Source: Conchocele bisecta (Eukaryota > Mollusca > Bivalvia > Lucinida > Thyasiridae). From it: a stretch of DNA of 64,000 bases. Below the pieces are notes generated by a model that worked only from the letters and a program-made list of their open reading frames with translations, was not told the DNA's origin and ran no database searches. Shown here in pieces: positions 31,966 to 43,562 of this stretch. The position numbers were made by a program, and so were the translations under genes. Where the stretch lies: assembly GCA_029237695.1 (NCBI GenBank), contig JAQRGA010000040.1:496001-560000 (forward strand), read 5' to 3'. How positions within the stretch are numbered: the first letter of the stretch is position 1; each line of letters begins with the position of its first letter.

Positions 31966-34900
31966 CTACATGACATGCTCTACATGTACACCCCTATTCT
32001 CCACCACATGCTGAATTATATCTTTAAAATTCCTTATGACAGCCTTGCATGTGTCTGTGTCAATCTTACGCATTTCCCTCCTTATAGCTCGTTTCAACTC
32101 GCTTATATTTACGGGGGTGGAGTGTACACGCGCTCTGTCAAGTGGCCCCACATGAAAAAATTCAACGGGCTGAGGTCTGGAGAGTGCGGCGGCCACTCAA
32201 TTGCCGTCTTCAATGATATCACTTGTTTACCGAATGTCTCATGTAACCACTCCAGTGCTGTATTAGCCGTATGCGATGCCGCGCCATCTTGTTGAAACCA
32301 CACTATCGACATTTTACAACCTCTTTTCTTCAGCTCGGGTACAAATATTCTATTCAGCATTGATAGGTACGCGTCTGTTGTGATAGTGACAGTTTCCCCA
32401 CCCACCTCAAATAAGTAAGGTCCCACAATGCCGTCGCTGCTAATCGCTGCCCAAACGGTAACTAATGGACTGTGTAGAGGCTTCTCCTCGTAGATATCAG
32501 GTTTTGATGAACTCTAAAAACGCATGTTCATGTAGCATCAATCACTGTTGGATTTAACAGGGCCCAGTTAGAAAATTACATTCTGGAGTTAATATCGCCT
32601 TCCTTAAGTCTGCATCACTGCAATTTTGTACGGTTTAAGTTCCAAGTCATATTTTAGAAATATGTGAACTGTTGACACACTTGCCGTATTTGTAATGTTA
32701 TTTAGAACTTTTCTCACTGACAGTTTGGTGGTCTCCGCAATGACCTGCTTCACCTCGCTGATGATTTCGTTAGAACGTCCAGGTCGGCTTGTATGGAAGG
32801 TCATATCCGCCATAATTATATTTGGCTTGATGCTTGCTGGCTGATGACATTTTAAGTTCTATCCGTCTTATTACACTTATATGTGCTAAGTCCTTTGTTC
32901 TTACTTTCTATTGCAAATGCTTAGTTCCATAATTGTAATGTAAATAAGACGAATGAACAAAGCAATCAGCAGAATGGACATGTAAGAAAGACAAATTACA
33001 ACAAGCATATTTCAAATGTAATACATACAAATGACGAATAAAATAACATGAATATAAGTTGTAATGTCATCAGCACGCAAGCATCAAGTCACATATAATT
33101 ATGGTGGATATTACCTTCCCAAATTACTGTTGCAATTGTTGTTGTCAAGGGGCGTGGCTTATCGAGGTAACTTTTGTTGGGTCACCCTAAACACCCCAAA
33201 GGCTGGAAAAGGCCACAAAGGTTACAAAGGCTGTTCGATGTTGCGTGTACGTCCGTTAGCGGATATTTATGACATGCATTTTCATTGAATTGACGGAATT
33301 ATTATGTGTTATGATCATTTTATGAATTTTAATCATTTTAATACAATAATCCACCACAAATATACGTGTTTTGGTAAATTGTCTAAGCGCGCACCTGCGC
33401 CGACCGGGCCGCGCGGAATTGGAGTGATTAACACATATTAACATATCGTTTAACAGGTGCAGCTAAACATCGATTATACTTATTGCATTATTGCATTATT
33501 ATTAATATAAGTCAATGATCAATAAACGACATTCATTTAAACATGCTTTATGTATCAACACATTACGTGAACATAGGACGAATGCCGAATTTTGAGACAT
33601 CAGCTAGTTATCTACCTTGCAAATGGGTATCCACATATAAATTATAAGAAAGACGGGTGGAATAGTTACACAATTACGTGTTTATTTTTCGAAGTGACAT
33701 TGTAACACCATACATTTCATTTTTCATTTAACACAATGCGCGTACATCACGTGCGGATACTGAAACGTTTGCATTGCAAACTGATATTTACAGATGCACA
33801 CATACGAGGGTAATCCAATATATATAGTGAAAATGGCTCAGTATTATCATCACCGTGTTCATGACCCTTGACGTATGTGATTATAACGTCACATGACTAT
33901 GACGTCATACAATGTAGTGACGTAATATAATGCGACATCATTGACGAAGTGTCAATATAGCGGTAGGCTAGCGTAAATGTCTTTTACAACTAGTTACACG
34001 TTTATTCGGCCGTGTAAATAAAAGATTTTGCTTCCGCAATCTGAGGAAATATTCGTTGCAGAGCCGTACGTAGCGCTCATAAACATATTTGTTATCACCG
34101 TGTGGATACCAATTTTCAAGGTAGATATCTGATGTCTCAACATTCGGCATTCGTCCTGTTGACGTAATGTGTTGATACATAAAGCATGTTTAAATGAATG
34201 TCGTTGATCGATCATTGACTTATATTAATAATAATGCAATAAGTATAATCGGTGTTTAGCTGCACCTGCTAAACGATGTTAATCACTCTTTGTTCAATTC
34301 CGCGCGGCCTGATCGGCGCAGGTGCGCGTTTCGATAATTACCAAAAACACGTATATTTGTGGTAGATTATTGCATTCGAATGATTAAAATGATTAACATG
34401 ATCATAACACATACTAATTCAGTCAATTCAATGACAATGTATGGTATAAATATCCGCTAACGGACGTACAAGCAACTTCGAACAGCCTTTGTAGCCTTTG
34501 TAGCCTTTTCAAGCCTTTGCGGTGTTTAGGGTGACCAAAACGCATGGAAAAACTGCGATGCAATAATCAATAATGGAACTCCGGATGTCACTTAGAATGT
34601 AATCAACACAAACGCATTGAAAGAGTGCACATGAATAAAGCATCAATCCAAATGCACATGCAATTTAGACTACAACCAAGGAGATTTCAAATGTCACAAA
34701 CACGAATGACGAATACAATAACATGAAAGTAAGTTGTAATGGCACCAGTCAGCAAACATCAAGCCACATATAATTGTAATAAGACGGATAGAACTTAGAA
34801 TGTCATCAGCAAGCAAGCATCAAGCCTAAAATAATTATGGCGGATATTACCTTCCATAGGCTTGTGCCACCACTCTTCCCACTTCTCCTATCACATACAG

Positions 34901-35096
34901 TTCCATGTTCTTCAAACTTCTTTACGAGTCTGTATATTTGCTTTCTTGACAATGGCTGTATATCGGCATGTTGCTTTCGTAAAAATTTTCTTACGCTATT
35001 TGGACTTTGTCCACATTCATAATAGAGTTTTACTACAATTGCAGCTTTCTGGGCATCCATTTTGTGCAAAAACCACAGTAAACATGATGACGTCAT
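31966..35096 (-). pseudogene. Mariner/maT-like transposase, split by a foldback insertion
   Basis: Three segments read from right to left. At 35,096-34,806 is an N-terminal helix-turn-helix (AAIVVKLYYECGQSPNSVRK, LSRKQIYRLVKKFEEHG). At 32,813-32,604 is the second helix-turn-helix region (IISEVKQVIAETTKLSVRKV). At 32,426-31,966 is the catalytic core with VWFQQDGAASHTANTAL and WPPHSPDLSPLNFF, where 36 residues separate the second Asp from the third Asp, close to the DD37D mariner (maT) type. The gene is interrupted at 32,793-34,857 and has further breaks between 32,604 and 32,426. Transposition by cut-and-paste at TA is the known family reaction. This copy is inactive. Confidence 0.85.
32793..34857. 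mobile_element. Foldback element inserted in the transposase gene
   Basis: The ends are ATGGAAGGTCATATCCGCCA and its near complement, with GGCTTGT repeated at 32,786-32,792 and 34,859-34,865, a 7-bp target duplication (8 bp with one mismatch). A second copy of the terminal sequence (GTGGATATTACCTTCC) at ~33,103-33,119 suggests nesting. Inner arms ~33,160-33,640 and ~34,090-34,560 are inverted repeats (shared CGCTAACGGACGTAC and GACGAATGCCGAAT). The spacer carries TGACGTCA at 33,902. No transposase is seen. Confidence 0.75.
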
Positions 35097-35125
35097 GATG
35101 ACGTAATCAGTTTATGTTGGCGACG
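35088..35125 (-). promoter_or_regulatory. CRE-like cluster at the transposase 5' end
   Basis: TGACGTCA at 35,088-35,095, TGACGTAA at 35,099 and CGACGTCA at 35,121 lie right at and upstream of the start of the mariner transposase reading frame, in a promoter-like position. Confidence 0.4.
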
Positions 35126-35260
35126 TCATCAGTTTACTTGTACATCCTAAAAAATGAGGTTGTTTCCCGCTTTATATAAAACTTTGTTTTAAGTGTCTAT
35201 CTTTAATAGCATAGGAAGTATGACGACTTAAAGTGGGGACATGTTCTCTGAAACACACTG

Positions 35261-35575
35261 TACTTGATACGTTCCAAACTCGGGTAAGTGTCTTATAATG
35301 TCCTTTTCCTTGCATGGATCTGCTTGATATTTCACACATCCATTGCTCTGATGGTCTGTTTTCTTACTGTGACATATCCACGCTTCTCTGGCCCTCTGTG
35401 TGTTCAAATGTGCCTCGTTTTCTTTGGCTGAAAGGCCACATTTCCACTCTAGTTTCATTTCCCGCCAGATCAATGCTACCTCCCATGCCCAAGGTTACAA
35501 CTTTGGAATTTCTCATTCAGTAGATGAGTGCGCGTTTAGTAGTAGTAGTCTCGAGGAATTATTGAAAATGATGGA
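35261..35575. repeat. R3 unit continuing after the mariner
   Basis: CTGCTTGATATTTCACACATC and TCTGTGTGTTCAAATGTGCC match the 27,360-27,470 region. No gene. Confidence 0.55.
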
Positions 35576-36200
35576 AATGTAGTATACAGATTTTTCTTGA
35601 TCTGTTATATGGTTTCGAGAGGATTATTTTCAGAGTGTGTGCAAAAGTTCATCCGGTTGCATTTTTCAAAATTCAAGATGGCCGCCGGCACCCATCAGAA
35701 TCACTGATATCACTAGTATAACTTTGAGAGTACTGGCACTATGGCAACACCTACTGGCTATATACCCATAGTGTCAACCATAAGGAATACAATGACATAT
35801 ATACAGATGCAGTCTGAGCATTGTGTTGTTGTGAGAATCCAAGATGGCCACCGTAAACCATCAAAGTCATTAATATCACTATAACTTGCAAAGTACATGT
35901 ACTGCCATTATGACTACGGATATTGACTCTCTATACTCATGGTTTGGCCGTGAGGAAAACACTGGCATATGCATTGATACAGTTTGATTATTGTGTTGTG
36001 GTTATAATCCAAGATGGCCGCCGGAATCCATCATACTCATTAATATCAGATTAGCTTCCTAAGAACTGGCGCAATGACGACGAATATTGAGACTCTACCC
36101 ATGTTTTCAACCTTGTGTAATACAATGACATATGTATTGGAACATTTTGAGTATTGTGGCATGATACAAATTCAATATGGCCGTCATAAAATAGCCAACA
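35576..36200. repeat. ~166-bp tandem repeat with CAAGATGGCCGCC
   Basis: AAGATGGCC(G/A)CC recurs at 35,675, 35,841, 36,011 and as AATATGGCC at 36,174 (spacings 166, 170, 163). Shared text includes ATCACTGATATCACTAGTAT and TACAATGACATAT. Diverged. Confidence 0.75.
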
Positions 36201-39200
36201 TTTCTACCACAACACGTCAAAATCGAATATACTTTTATATTTGTATTAAACGGAAACCTCTCCTGGTACGGTGGCCATTGATTACATTGGTAATACAATA
36301 ACCGTGATATATTTGTTGTGTTCATATATATATATACAGCATCTGCTGTGCGTTTTAGATACTGTTTATCACACGAATTAATCGCAAACGAGCAGGGAAC
36401 TGGGCCCAAGACAACGATTGGGATTTCGAAATTGCACTCGACGAGGTGCTACACCAATTTGAATAAAATGTAAGTTATATTTCTAGTTTTATCTCACTAC
36501 CCAACCAACATTCGATAGTTATAACTGTTGCACATTAGTTATAAATATGACTGTACAATTAATATAGAGCTCCACATTAGAAGCTACAGTTTGCCAATGA
36601 GAGTGCATATACCTATATTGACCACCATACCATATACAACTGTTTCAATAAAATTTACTTACTCGCGATATACTGAAAAATGCACTAATGTCATCTCACC
36701 CTATTCCCAACTTTAATTCACTTAATTTAATTTATGTAAGTACTATTCAAACATTTAATTACTGATAATAATATGCATTTAGCATTAATTAGTACAATAC
36801 TTATTATAATTAATTTATATTAATTTCCACCCAATATTCATACAATTTTGATGGCAATTTACGTAAACATTCCTATACGTGCAAAGGTATTTTTATCATT
36901 TTTAGTTTAACACGTGTTACTGCATGAAGTTGTTATGTTTTGTTGTAAATGTCAAACATACTGTCTACCTTACACGACAAATGTACGCATTCCGATTATG
37001 ATCTGCACCGATTTTACTATTTGTTTTATTTTTCCATTCGCCTATTCAAGGGCAGTCGAATTCTCCTAACCAGTTCGTATTTTAACAATGTTTTTGTATT
37101 TTTTATAAAACTTTTTGGCAATCTGGGTCTTAATTTACATTATATATTTATATTTCGCGTGCTGGTTTGTTAAAGAAACATAATGTCACTTTCGGGAAAA
37201 TCCGAAATATGGATATGTTTAGTTAATTAATTGTTGCCACTCATTTAAACCGTCTCTACAATTAATTAACAATTAAGCAACATCTACAATAAATCAAATA
37301 TGCCAACGGTTTTCTAAAGCTTTGATAACACACATAAGCTAAAAATGTAACGTTCTACTCACGTTTGTCTGTCCGTGTGTTCGCCTGTTCAATTGTCACG
37401 TCCTTGAAGGGTGAACACAGGTCACGGCAGCCAAAGCAATCAGATGTAAACTTGTTGTTGTGATCACCATCTGAATAGCACTTTATGTGGAACCTCTCTA
37501 AGGCGAACAACGGAGTAGTTCTGCAATCATACTTTTATTAACACGCACTCGATCGTATAGTGGATTTATTCTAAATTAATCTAGATATCCTTGTCCCGAG
37601 TTAACACCCATTCACAGAATATCAAACGGCGCCCAAGGCGACCCGGTGTGGGTCCAACCTTACAAGCAACTCATCCTGAGCGCATACCGCTAAGAGAGCA
37701 ATTTGTACACTGACATCATGACTAGCAGGTTTCAACCAGCTACTAAGAGCATTATTTACCAATATTTCACACCGATATGAACATTGAGCAACGGGTCATA
37801 TCGTTACACACACAATAAGGGGGGTATAACCAGACTAAAATTGTCACATACAAGAATGCCAAAAAGACTTACATGACGGCCAAACCAGGACTCCGGTCGG
37901 GATTCAGTTAAGGATGAACCCCGATCGTTAAATTACCCATCGCATTCTCACACCTGCCACCCACTCAAGTAAAACGTTGAATTGCATTGAATTGGAATCA
38001 CATATCAGCCGCCATCTTGAATATCTGCATTTTGACAGGGAAACATTCTTCAGAGTTGTTTCCACGGTATATCGGATTCAGAAACATTTGTGAGATACAT
38101 ACATCTGTTTTGTGTGCACATCCATTCCTTGTACTTGTACAGCAAATAATACAAACCAGTTATATCAAATACATATCGTTTGTATAAATGTGAATGTATG
38201 CCAATTAAATTTGATTTAGTGCAATATGGCCGCCGTCTTGGAGTTTTCAATACATCCACAGGCGACGATGATAATTATCCCCGATATAACTACGCGCCAT
38301 AACCCTCAATTATCAGCAAGTAAAACTTCAGCAGAATACTTACAATAAATGCAGGTCGCGGTTTGGCGGCCATCTTTGATGAAGGTAAATGTGAACCAAA
38401 TGTACGTACTATCAACATAATGCTGGGCATTTAATAATTGATGTTTTCGTAATATAAAATGCATTATAAATCCACGTTTTGGCATTTTGGCTGCCATTTT
38501 TATTTATTATGTGTTATCTCCCTAGGTATAGCATATTGTGTCACACACATTTCTATGGGGGCAGCCATTGTCGTGCTACGCCTAAATGGCGAGTACGACC
38601 AAGAAAATAGAGCCCTGTGCCAACTTAACCTATGGCGTTTTGGTCTGTCTTGCTTTATATCTAAAACTGCATGTACTATTCTATATAGTTTTCACAGTTT
38701 TGTGCTCAGTTTATCAGTTAAATTCAGGAAGATACGAATCAAGACATTTCGTGCGTATTAGCTTTAGGTATCACGGACTGTACGGAGCTTGCGGTGAAAG
38801 GAGTGGACGATTTTCTATATATTTCAGTACTTACCCTGCAATGTGTTTTACAAAGTTAACTTACCCCACACACCGATCAGTTTTTTTGTGGAGATAACAT
38901 ATTTCAGTACTTTGAGTATTTTGATTTTAATAATGTAACTATTATTTTACATTTTAAAGCAATCCTAGTATAAAAGAGCACTCTCTGTTGTCATTCCAGA
39001 CTCTAAAATGACAATAATGTTGAATATATACACAGTTGTAGTGCAAATGTTACGATATGGCGGCCATCTTGATGTTGCGCATTTTTACTGGGAAACATTT
39101 GCCAGATCACTTGCTTCTTCAGCATACACGACACGCCCTATATATCAATGTTCATGCTTTCCGCCGGAGGTGAACATCTCCATTTTGTGCTACGTATTGA

Positions 39201-39292
39201 TTCCACTATCATATTTATTTGTTTATTCCAGTCTCATAATTAATTTGGTAAAAAACAAGTTGGGGAGAATTTTGCTGTGATCGGACCAATAC
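36201..39292. other. AT-rich sequence with small repeat fragments
   Basis: There is no supported gene. An inverted R1 fragment lies at ~37,800-37,975 (GACGGCCAAACCAGGACTCC, GATCGTTAAATTACCCATCG). GCCGCCATCTTG-type motifs recur at ~38,010, 38,226, 38,365 and 39,058. ORFs here show no recognisable domain. Confidence 0.4.
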
Positions 39293-39600
39293 TTATTTTA
39301 ACCTACTTTTAAATTGGTTTTGTGTTTCTGATTTAACCACCGAATTAGGAAGATTATTCCAGGCATTGACAGCCCTGTTGTTAAAGACGTTCTTACTGAT
39401 ACTTATTCTCGACCTTGGAATAGTTTCATACCGTGTCCTCAGGCCCGTTGTTCGGTTGCCTTCTTGAACAGTTTGTCCTTGCCGAAGTTACCTATGCCTG
39501 TTACGATTGTAGATGGTGACATTGGATATGTGACTGTAGCTAGTGATTCCATGTAAAACATATACGATCATCGGGTCTAAATGTTACAGTCATATTTCCT
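39293..39600 (-). pseudogene. LINE reverse-transcriptase C-terminal remnant (CR1/jockey-like)
   Basis: On the - strand the frame ending at TAA (39,295-39,293) reads GLRTRYETIPRSRISISK then NVFNNRAVNAWNNLPNSVV. This is the typical tail of CR1/L2/jockey-type LINE ORF2 proteins, where FF.NRVVN.WN.LP precedes a short C-terminus. Upstream, 39,540-39,590 reads DRICFTWNH, another characteristic piece, in a broken frame. Only the 3' end is present, as usual for 5'-truncated LINE insertions. Confidence 0.7.
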
Positions 39601-40520
39601 ATTTATAATTCGGATTGGGTTGTCTATAAGCTGTTAGTTAATTTGAGTTGTGTCTGTGATGTAGCAATTTCTGTATTGCATAAGCATCAATCAATGATCA
39701 AGATATATTTCCACACAACTTTATGCTGAGAAACATATATAGATTATATGTGAAATGGTGAACAAACGAGTGGCTGATATAGACAGATAATTGCTATTCG
39801 GAGGTGGCCTTTATAATAGGTTCGACTGTAGTTAGCTCACAACTGACTCTTCAGTCATGGTAGTTCTACAAATCATGCTGTACATATAGTCATCTATGTG
39901 TTTGGAGAGGTAAGTTGGCATATAAGATGGATTCATCAAGAATTTATAATTGATTTATAATCAAACTAAATATATCACTAGACGTGGCCACAACTTCGGC
40001 CTCTTGTAGATTCATCTTATACATTTTAGAGAAATATGATGGACGACATGCGAGCAATATCTATCATCTAGCAAGCAACACCCAGCATCACAGTCAGTCA
40101 GTGATGAGTTGATGAACAATTGACTGATACTTATCAGTAGAAGTAAGACTAACATGCAACACAATTTCTACTTTAATTAACTTACTGCGACTCATGTATT
40201 AACGTTACAAAGCATAATAACATAACACTAGTAGTAATTTGTATGCCTTTAAAGCTCGAATAATGTCACTATTTTGGAGTGATGATTTGCCTACGATTTG
40301 ATAAAAAATGTGTACTTCTGCGTTAATTAGTCCTAGTAGCCATAATAGTAGAGCACAGTATGATTTTGAAGACAGCTGATAGTGATTATAGATTGTGTTA
40401 TCCATGGAAGGCCAGCATCACAATATATTTTACCCTAATATTAAACAGTAAGAATGAATACCTGTGGTTTCTCCAATCTTCTATCATTTAGAACAGCCCA
40501 CTTTGATTCTCCATCTTATC
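39601..40520. other. Unassigned AT-rich sequence
   Basis: About 900 bp with no supported gene or repeat family. Confidence 0.35.
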
Positions 40521-41190
40521 TGGTATTTATGATTTTACAAATCAGCGGCCATCTTGTATTTCAATGCATTGCTAACCTCGAAATTATCAAACTGCTTTTG
40601 CAGCAGATGTGAACTGCTAAAATGTGTGAAATACTCGTGACTTGGTACTTTTAGCCTGTATGCCATCTTGGAAATGTTGCATTTTGTCTTTCCAAGATGG
40701 AAGATGGTGACCATCTTGGATTTCCAAACCCCGATAACATCCTATCTAACAAACAGCCCTTCCAGTTGGTGTGGTCTGCTGAGATTAGCGAAAATGTCAC
40801 ACAAAGTGTACATTTAGCTTAATTTTCCGCTCAGAAAGATTGTTTTACATTGTCCAAGATGGCGAGCGGTGGCCATCTTGGATTTAAAGGGCTTAGTCAA
40901 CACACAATCCCTCCAGCAGGTATGGCATGCTAAAATTTGTAAATATATACACATTATTTTTAATTTTAGCTTAGATCCCACTAACAATATGGAGTATTAT
41001 GTATTTTAAGATGTTGGACGGTGGACATCTTGGATTTACAGGTCCAAACTAAAAATTAACTATACCAGTAGTTTTGGCATGTAATAAATAGTAGGAAACA
41101 AAACCTCATTTGTGTTTCTTGCTTATCTCATTACAGAGATAATGCATTTTATATATTTCAAAATGGCGTTGGCGGCCATTTTGGATTTTG
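40521..41190. repeat. Degenerate tandem repeat with GGCCATCTTGGATTT
   Basis: Units of ~160-180 bp bear GCGGCCATCTTGTATTTC (40,543), GACCATCTTGGATTTCC (40,710), GGCCATCTTGGATTTAAAGG (40,872), GGACATCTTGGATTTACAGG (41,023) and GGCCATTTTGGATTTTG (41,173), often next to CAAGATGGCGAG-type inverted copies. The family resembles 35,576-36,200. Confidence 0.65.
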
Positions 41191-41454
41191 TGCTCTAAAA
41201 AGTTTTCCCATCATTTTTCAAAAATGCATAGAAGCTATTTTTTTCAAAAAAATGGTTCAAACTTGACAAATCAACAATACAACAAAGGCAGGAACATAAC
41301 GGTCACATGCATGTGTCGTTCGCCAGAAATAATAATGTCAGCATACAGAGCTGGATATAAAGCAAGCAGGCAGGCAGGAATTGATTGACCCAGGGTAAGT
41401 GTAAGTGAAGGGGAACGTGTAACATGAACATGCAAACGGCGAAATCACCAAAAC

Positions 41455-41935
41455 GGGACATGTTCTTATTTAATGGTGTTTAATGGCCAGTCAACAGCCA
41501 AGGTCATATTAGTCCAGGTTAACGGGGACGAATCCCATAATTCACCTGTATGAATGGTTGGTGTGAGGTGGGGTGGGAGGTGGGGGGGGGGGTGCACAAA
41601 ATCAAACAGAATATGTACAGATACAATACATATTCAGCCATTAAATTAGAATATTTGTTAATCTTATTTGGTGCCAGGTCCTCACCACACCAGTCACTTA
41701 GCCCGCTCACAGAAAGCAACAGGATTAGTACTGGTCTTACTACTTTATTAAGGAGTATACCAGGATTTAAATCTCAAGTAACATGCAGCCAAAAATAAAA
41801 TGTAAGGATGAAACCCATCGCTAAAAAATTACGCTTCGCATGCTCCCGACCAACCAGTACTAAGCTTACTATTTGTATAAGGAGCATAACTGGATTCAAC
41901 TCTCAAGTAACAAGAAGCCAAAGATAAAAGGTTTA
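41455..41935 (-). repeat. Inverted R1 copies
   Basis: TGGTGTTTAATGGCCAGTCA, GGTGCCAGGTCCTCACCACAC and GGATGAAACCCATCGC are reverse complements of R1 landmarks. Two partial copies lie end to end, with a poly-G tract at 41,582. Confidence 0.6.
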
Positions 41936-43249
41936 AAGGGACAGTTAAAGTGTCCCTTCGTTAATCAACCACCTGGGGTCAGACAAGTCAGATGCTACCA
42001 CAGATGACAGGGAAAAAGTCAAATAGATTTATAAAAATATAAAAGTCTAATACTGTATAATTATATAATATTATTATTTTTACCGATCTATATACCTTTA
42101 TTACAATATACTATGCTATTGTAATGTGATTGTTTCAGTCACCTGTGGATGCTGCTAGTAAAGCACATCTCCACGTTATCACTGATCGCTATGAATAAAT
42201 AATACTACTGGGACAAGAACTAGAAAATGTGTCCCATCTACTGCTTTGCTAGCAAACTACGCAAACATGTGGAATCTAAGCGCAAATGGGGGAGATAATC
42301 TATGGCCCGGTGTCGCATCAAAAAGCTAAATTCACTTTGCGCGTTTACAAGGTTAGAGGATACCAAATTGTGCGAAATCGCCCAGGGGGGGGGGGCAAAA
42401 ATAGTCCGGTATAAAAATAGTGCGGGTGTTTTGAGGTCACAGACACCGTTTGCTTGCAACTCTTGATCCATTACTACCCAGTTTCATTTGAGGAACATTT
42501 TGGGGTGCTTTTAACACCAGTTTTCAGCATATTTGTAGCATTTAAAATAAAACACTGAACCTGTTGGTCACGTGATGTAAACAGAGTTGTCGTGGCCAAC
42601 AAATTTAAACAATATTGGAGGATATGACAAGGTTGAATGTTTCTTTCTTAGAAGTAAGTGAACCTATTGTTTAGTGCATGCAGAACCAGTACAGACTGGC
42701 TGCAGGTCACGTACAAGTGAGTCCCACAGCATCCATACCAATAGTGAAAGTAGGAGAGACTGGCCTTATTGGGTGGCATTCGGTTACATTATATAGTAAA
42801 ACTAGTTGGAGGTGTCTAACCTACAAACCATTATAATAACCTCCTGTCTACAACTGTCACCTCTCTACAATGTCCACCTCTATACAGCAGCCACTTGTAA
42901 CCAGTTTTGAGTACTCACACATGTGGCTCTTGTAACGAGGTTACACTGCAGCAAGACAATTCTACCTTTGTAATACGAGGCTACAGTGTGCTGCCTGATC
43001 ACTAACTGTTCAGTCCAATTTTGTAATTTTGTCCCATATACAACTTTCAATATAACAATTGTTCCCAATGGTCTCGATGGTCGATAGGCCAGAACAAGAG
43101 GTCCCTTAAGCTTTTACGACAGCATAGACCAATATCAGCATTGCATCCGTTAAGTCTGATCAGGTTCTATAATGTTGGCCATTTAGAGAGTGAAACAGGT
43201 ACAGCATGTTGAACAAACATTTTGTGTTCTCCAGCTTTGGATAGAATGT
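41936..43249. other. Unassigned sequence left of element B
   Basis: No gene. The 42,835-42,905 stretch (CACCTCTCTACAATGTCCAC, TCTATACAGCAGCCAC) looks like a degenerate pogo/Tigger-type repeat. An R2 fragment lies at 43,120-43,180 (CTGATCAGGTTCTA). Confidence 0.4.
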
Positions 43250-43271
43250 ACAATGGAACCTCTGTAAACCA
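43250..43271. mobile_element. Left half of a pogo/Tigger-like MITE split by element B
   Basis: CAATGGAACCTCTGTAAACCA matches the reverse complement of the right flank of B (56,878-56,930), where GTTAATGAGGTTCCACTGC is the other end. TGGAACCTC...AACC is the end sequence typical of pogo/Tigger elements. The last 7 bases (TAAACCA, 43,265-43,271) are duplicated at 56,878-56,884. Confidence 0.6.
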
Positions 43272-43284
43272 GTAGTATAGAGGG

Positions 43285-43562
43285 TATTAGTACGTTACCG
43301 TTTTTGTATAACAAGATAACAGAGTGAAACAAACACCCCACACCTACAATATAGTATAAAAACCTATTAAAAACGGTATCACAATAAGCCTTATATATAG
43401 GGGTTTAAACTCATAGTACGTAAAAGGTGAAAAAAGTAAAAAGTTTATAGATAGTGGTGATATATGTTATATAACCACTTAAACAAAAAATGAAAAACAC
43501 TATAAATAATTTACAATTAAACATTAACTATTTTCTATATATAAACAACAATAATATACAAA
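43285..43562. other. Left arm leader of element B
   Basis: 278 bp of AT-rich non-coding DNA between the terminus and the polymerase ATG. It contains ATATATAGGGG and TATATGTTATATAACCAC blocks and is mirrored at 56,587-56,864. It probably holds the polymerase promoter and the replication end; inference. Confidence 0.4.

Larger units (their letters stand above)
31029..35260 (-). mobile_element. Mariner/Tc1-type transposon carrying nested insertions
   Basis: The right end (reversed) is CAGTGTGTTTCAGAGAACAT then GTCCCCACTTTAA, next to TA at 35,261. The left end is ATATGTCTCCACTTTAC at ~31,030, with its outermost bases and TA lost. It sits in an R3 unit: the flanks are GCTAAGCCCAGG and TACTTGATACGTTC. 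It contains a disrupted transposase gene on the - strand, a mollusc AGCTCGACTATTCG repeat near the left end and a 2-kb foldback element inside the transposase. Without these two insertions the element would be ~1.4 kb, normal for mariner. Confidence 0.8.

Noticed and set aside
31975..32295. 106-codon + strand ORF
   Set aside because: Antisense shadow of the mariner transposase catalytic region.
38459..39280. Open frames of 90-103 codons with hydrophobic stretches
   Set aside because: AT-rich sequence without splice sites or domain motifs; overlapping frames and nearby GCCATCTTG repeats argue against genes.
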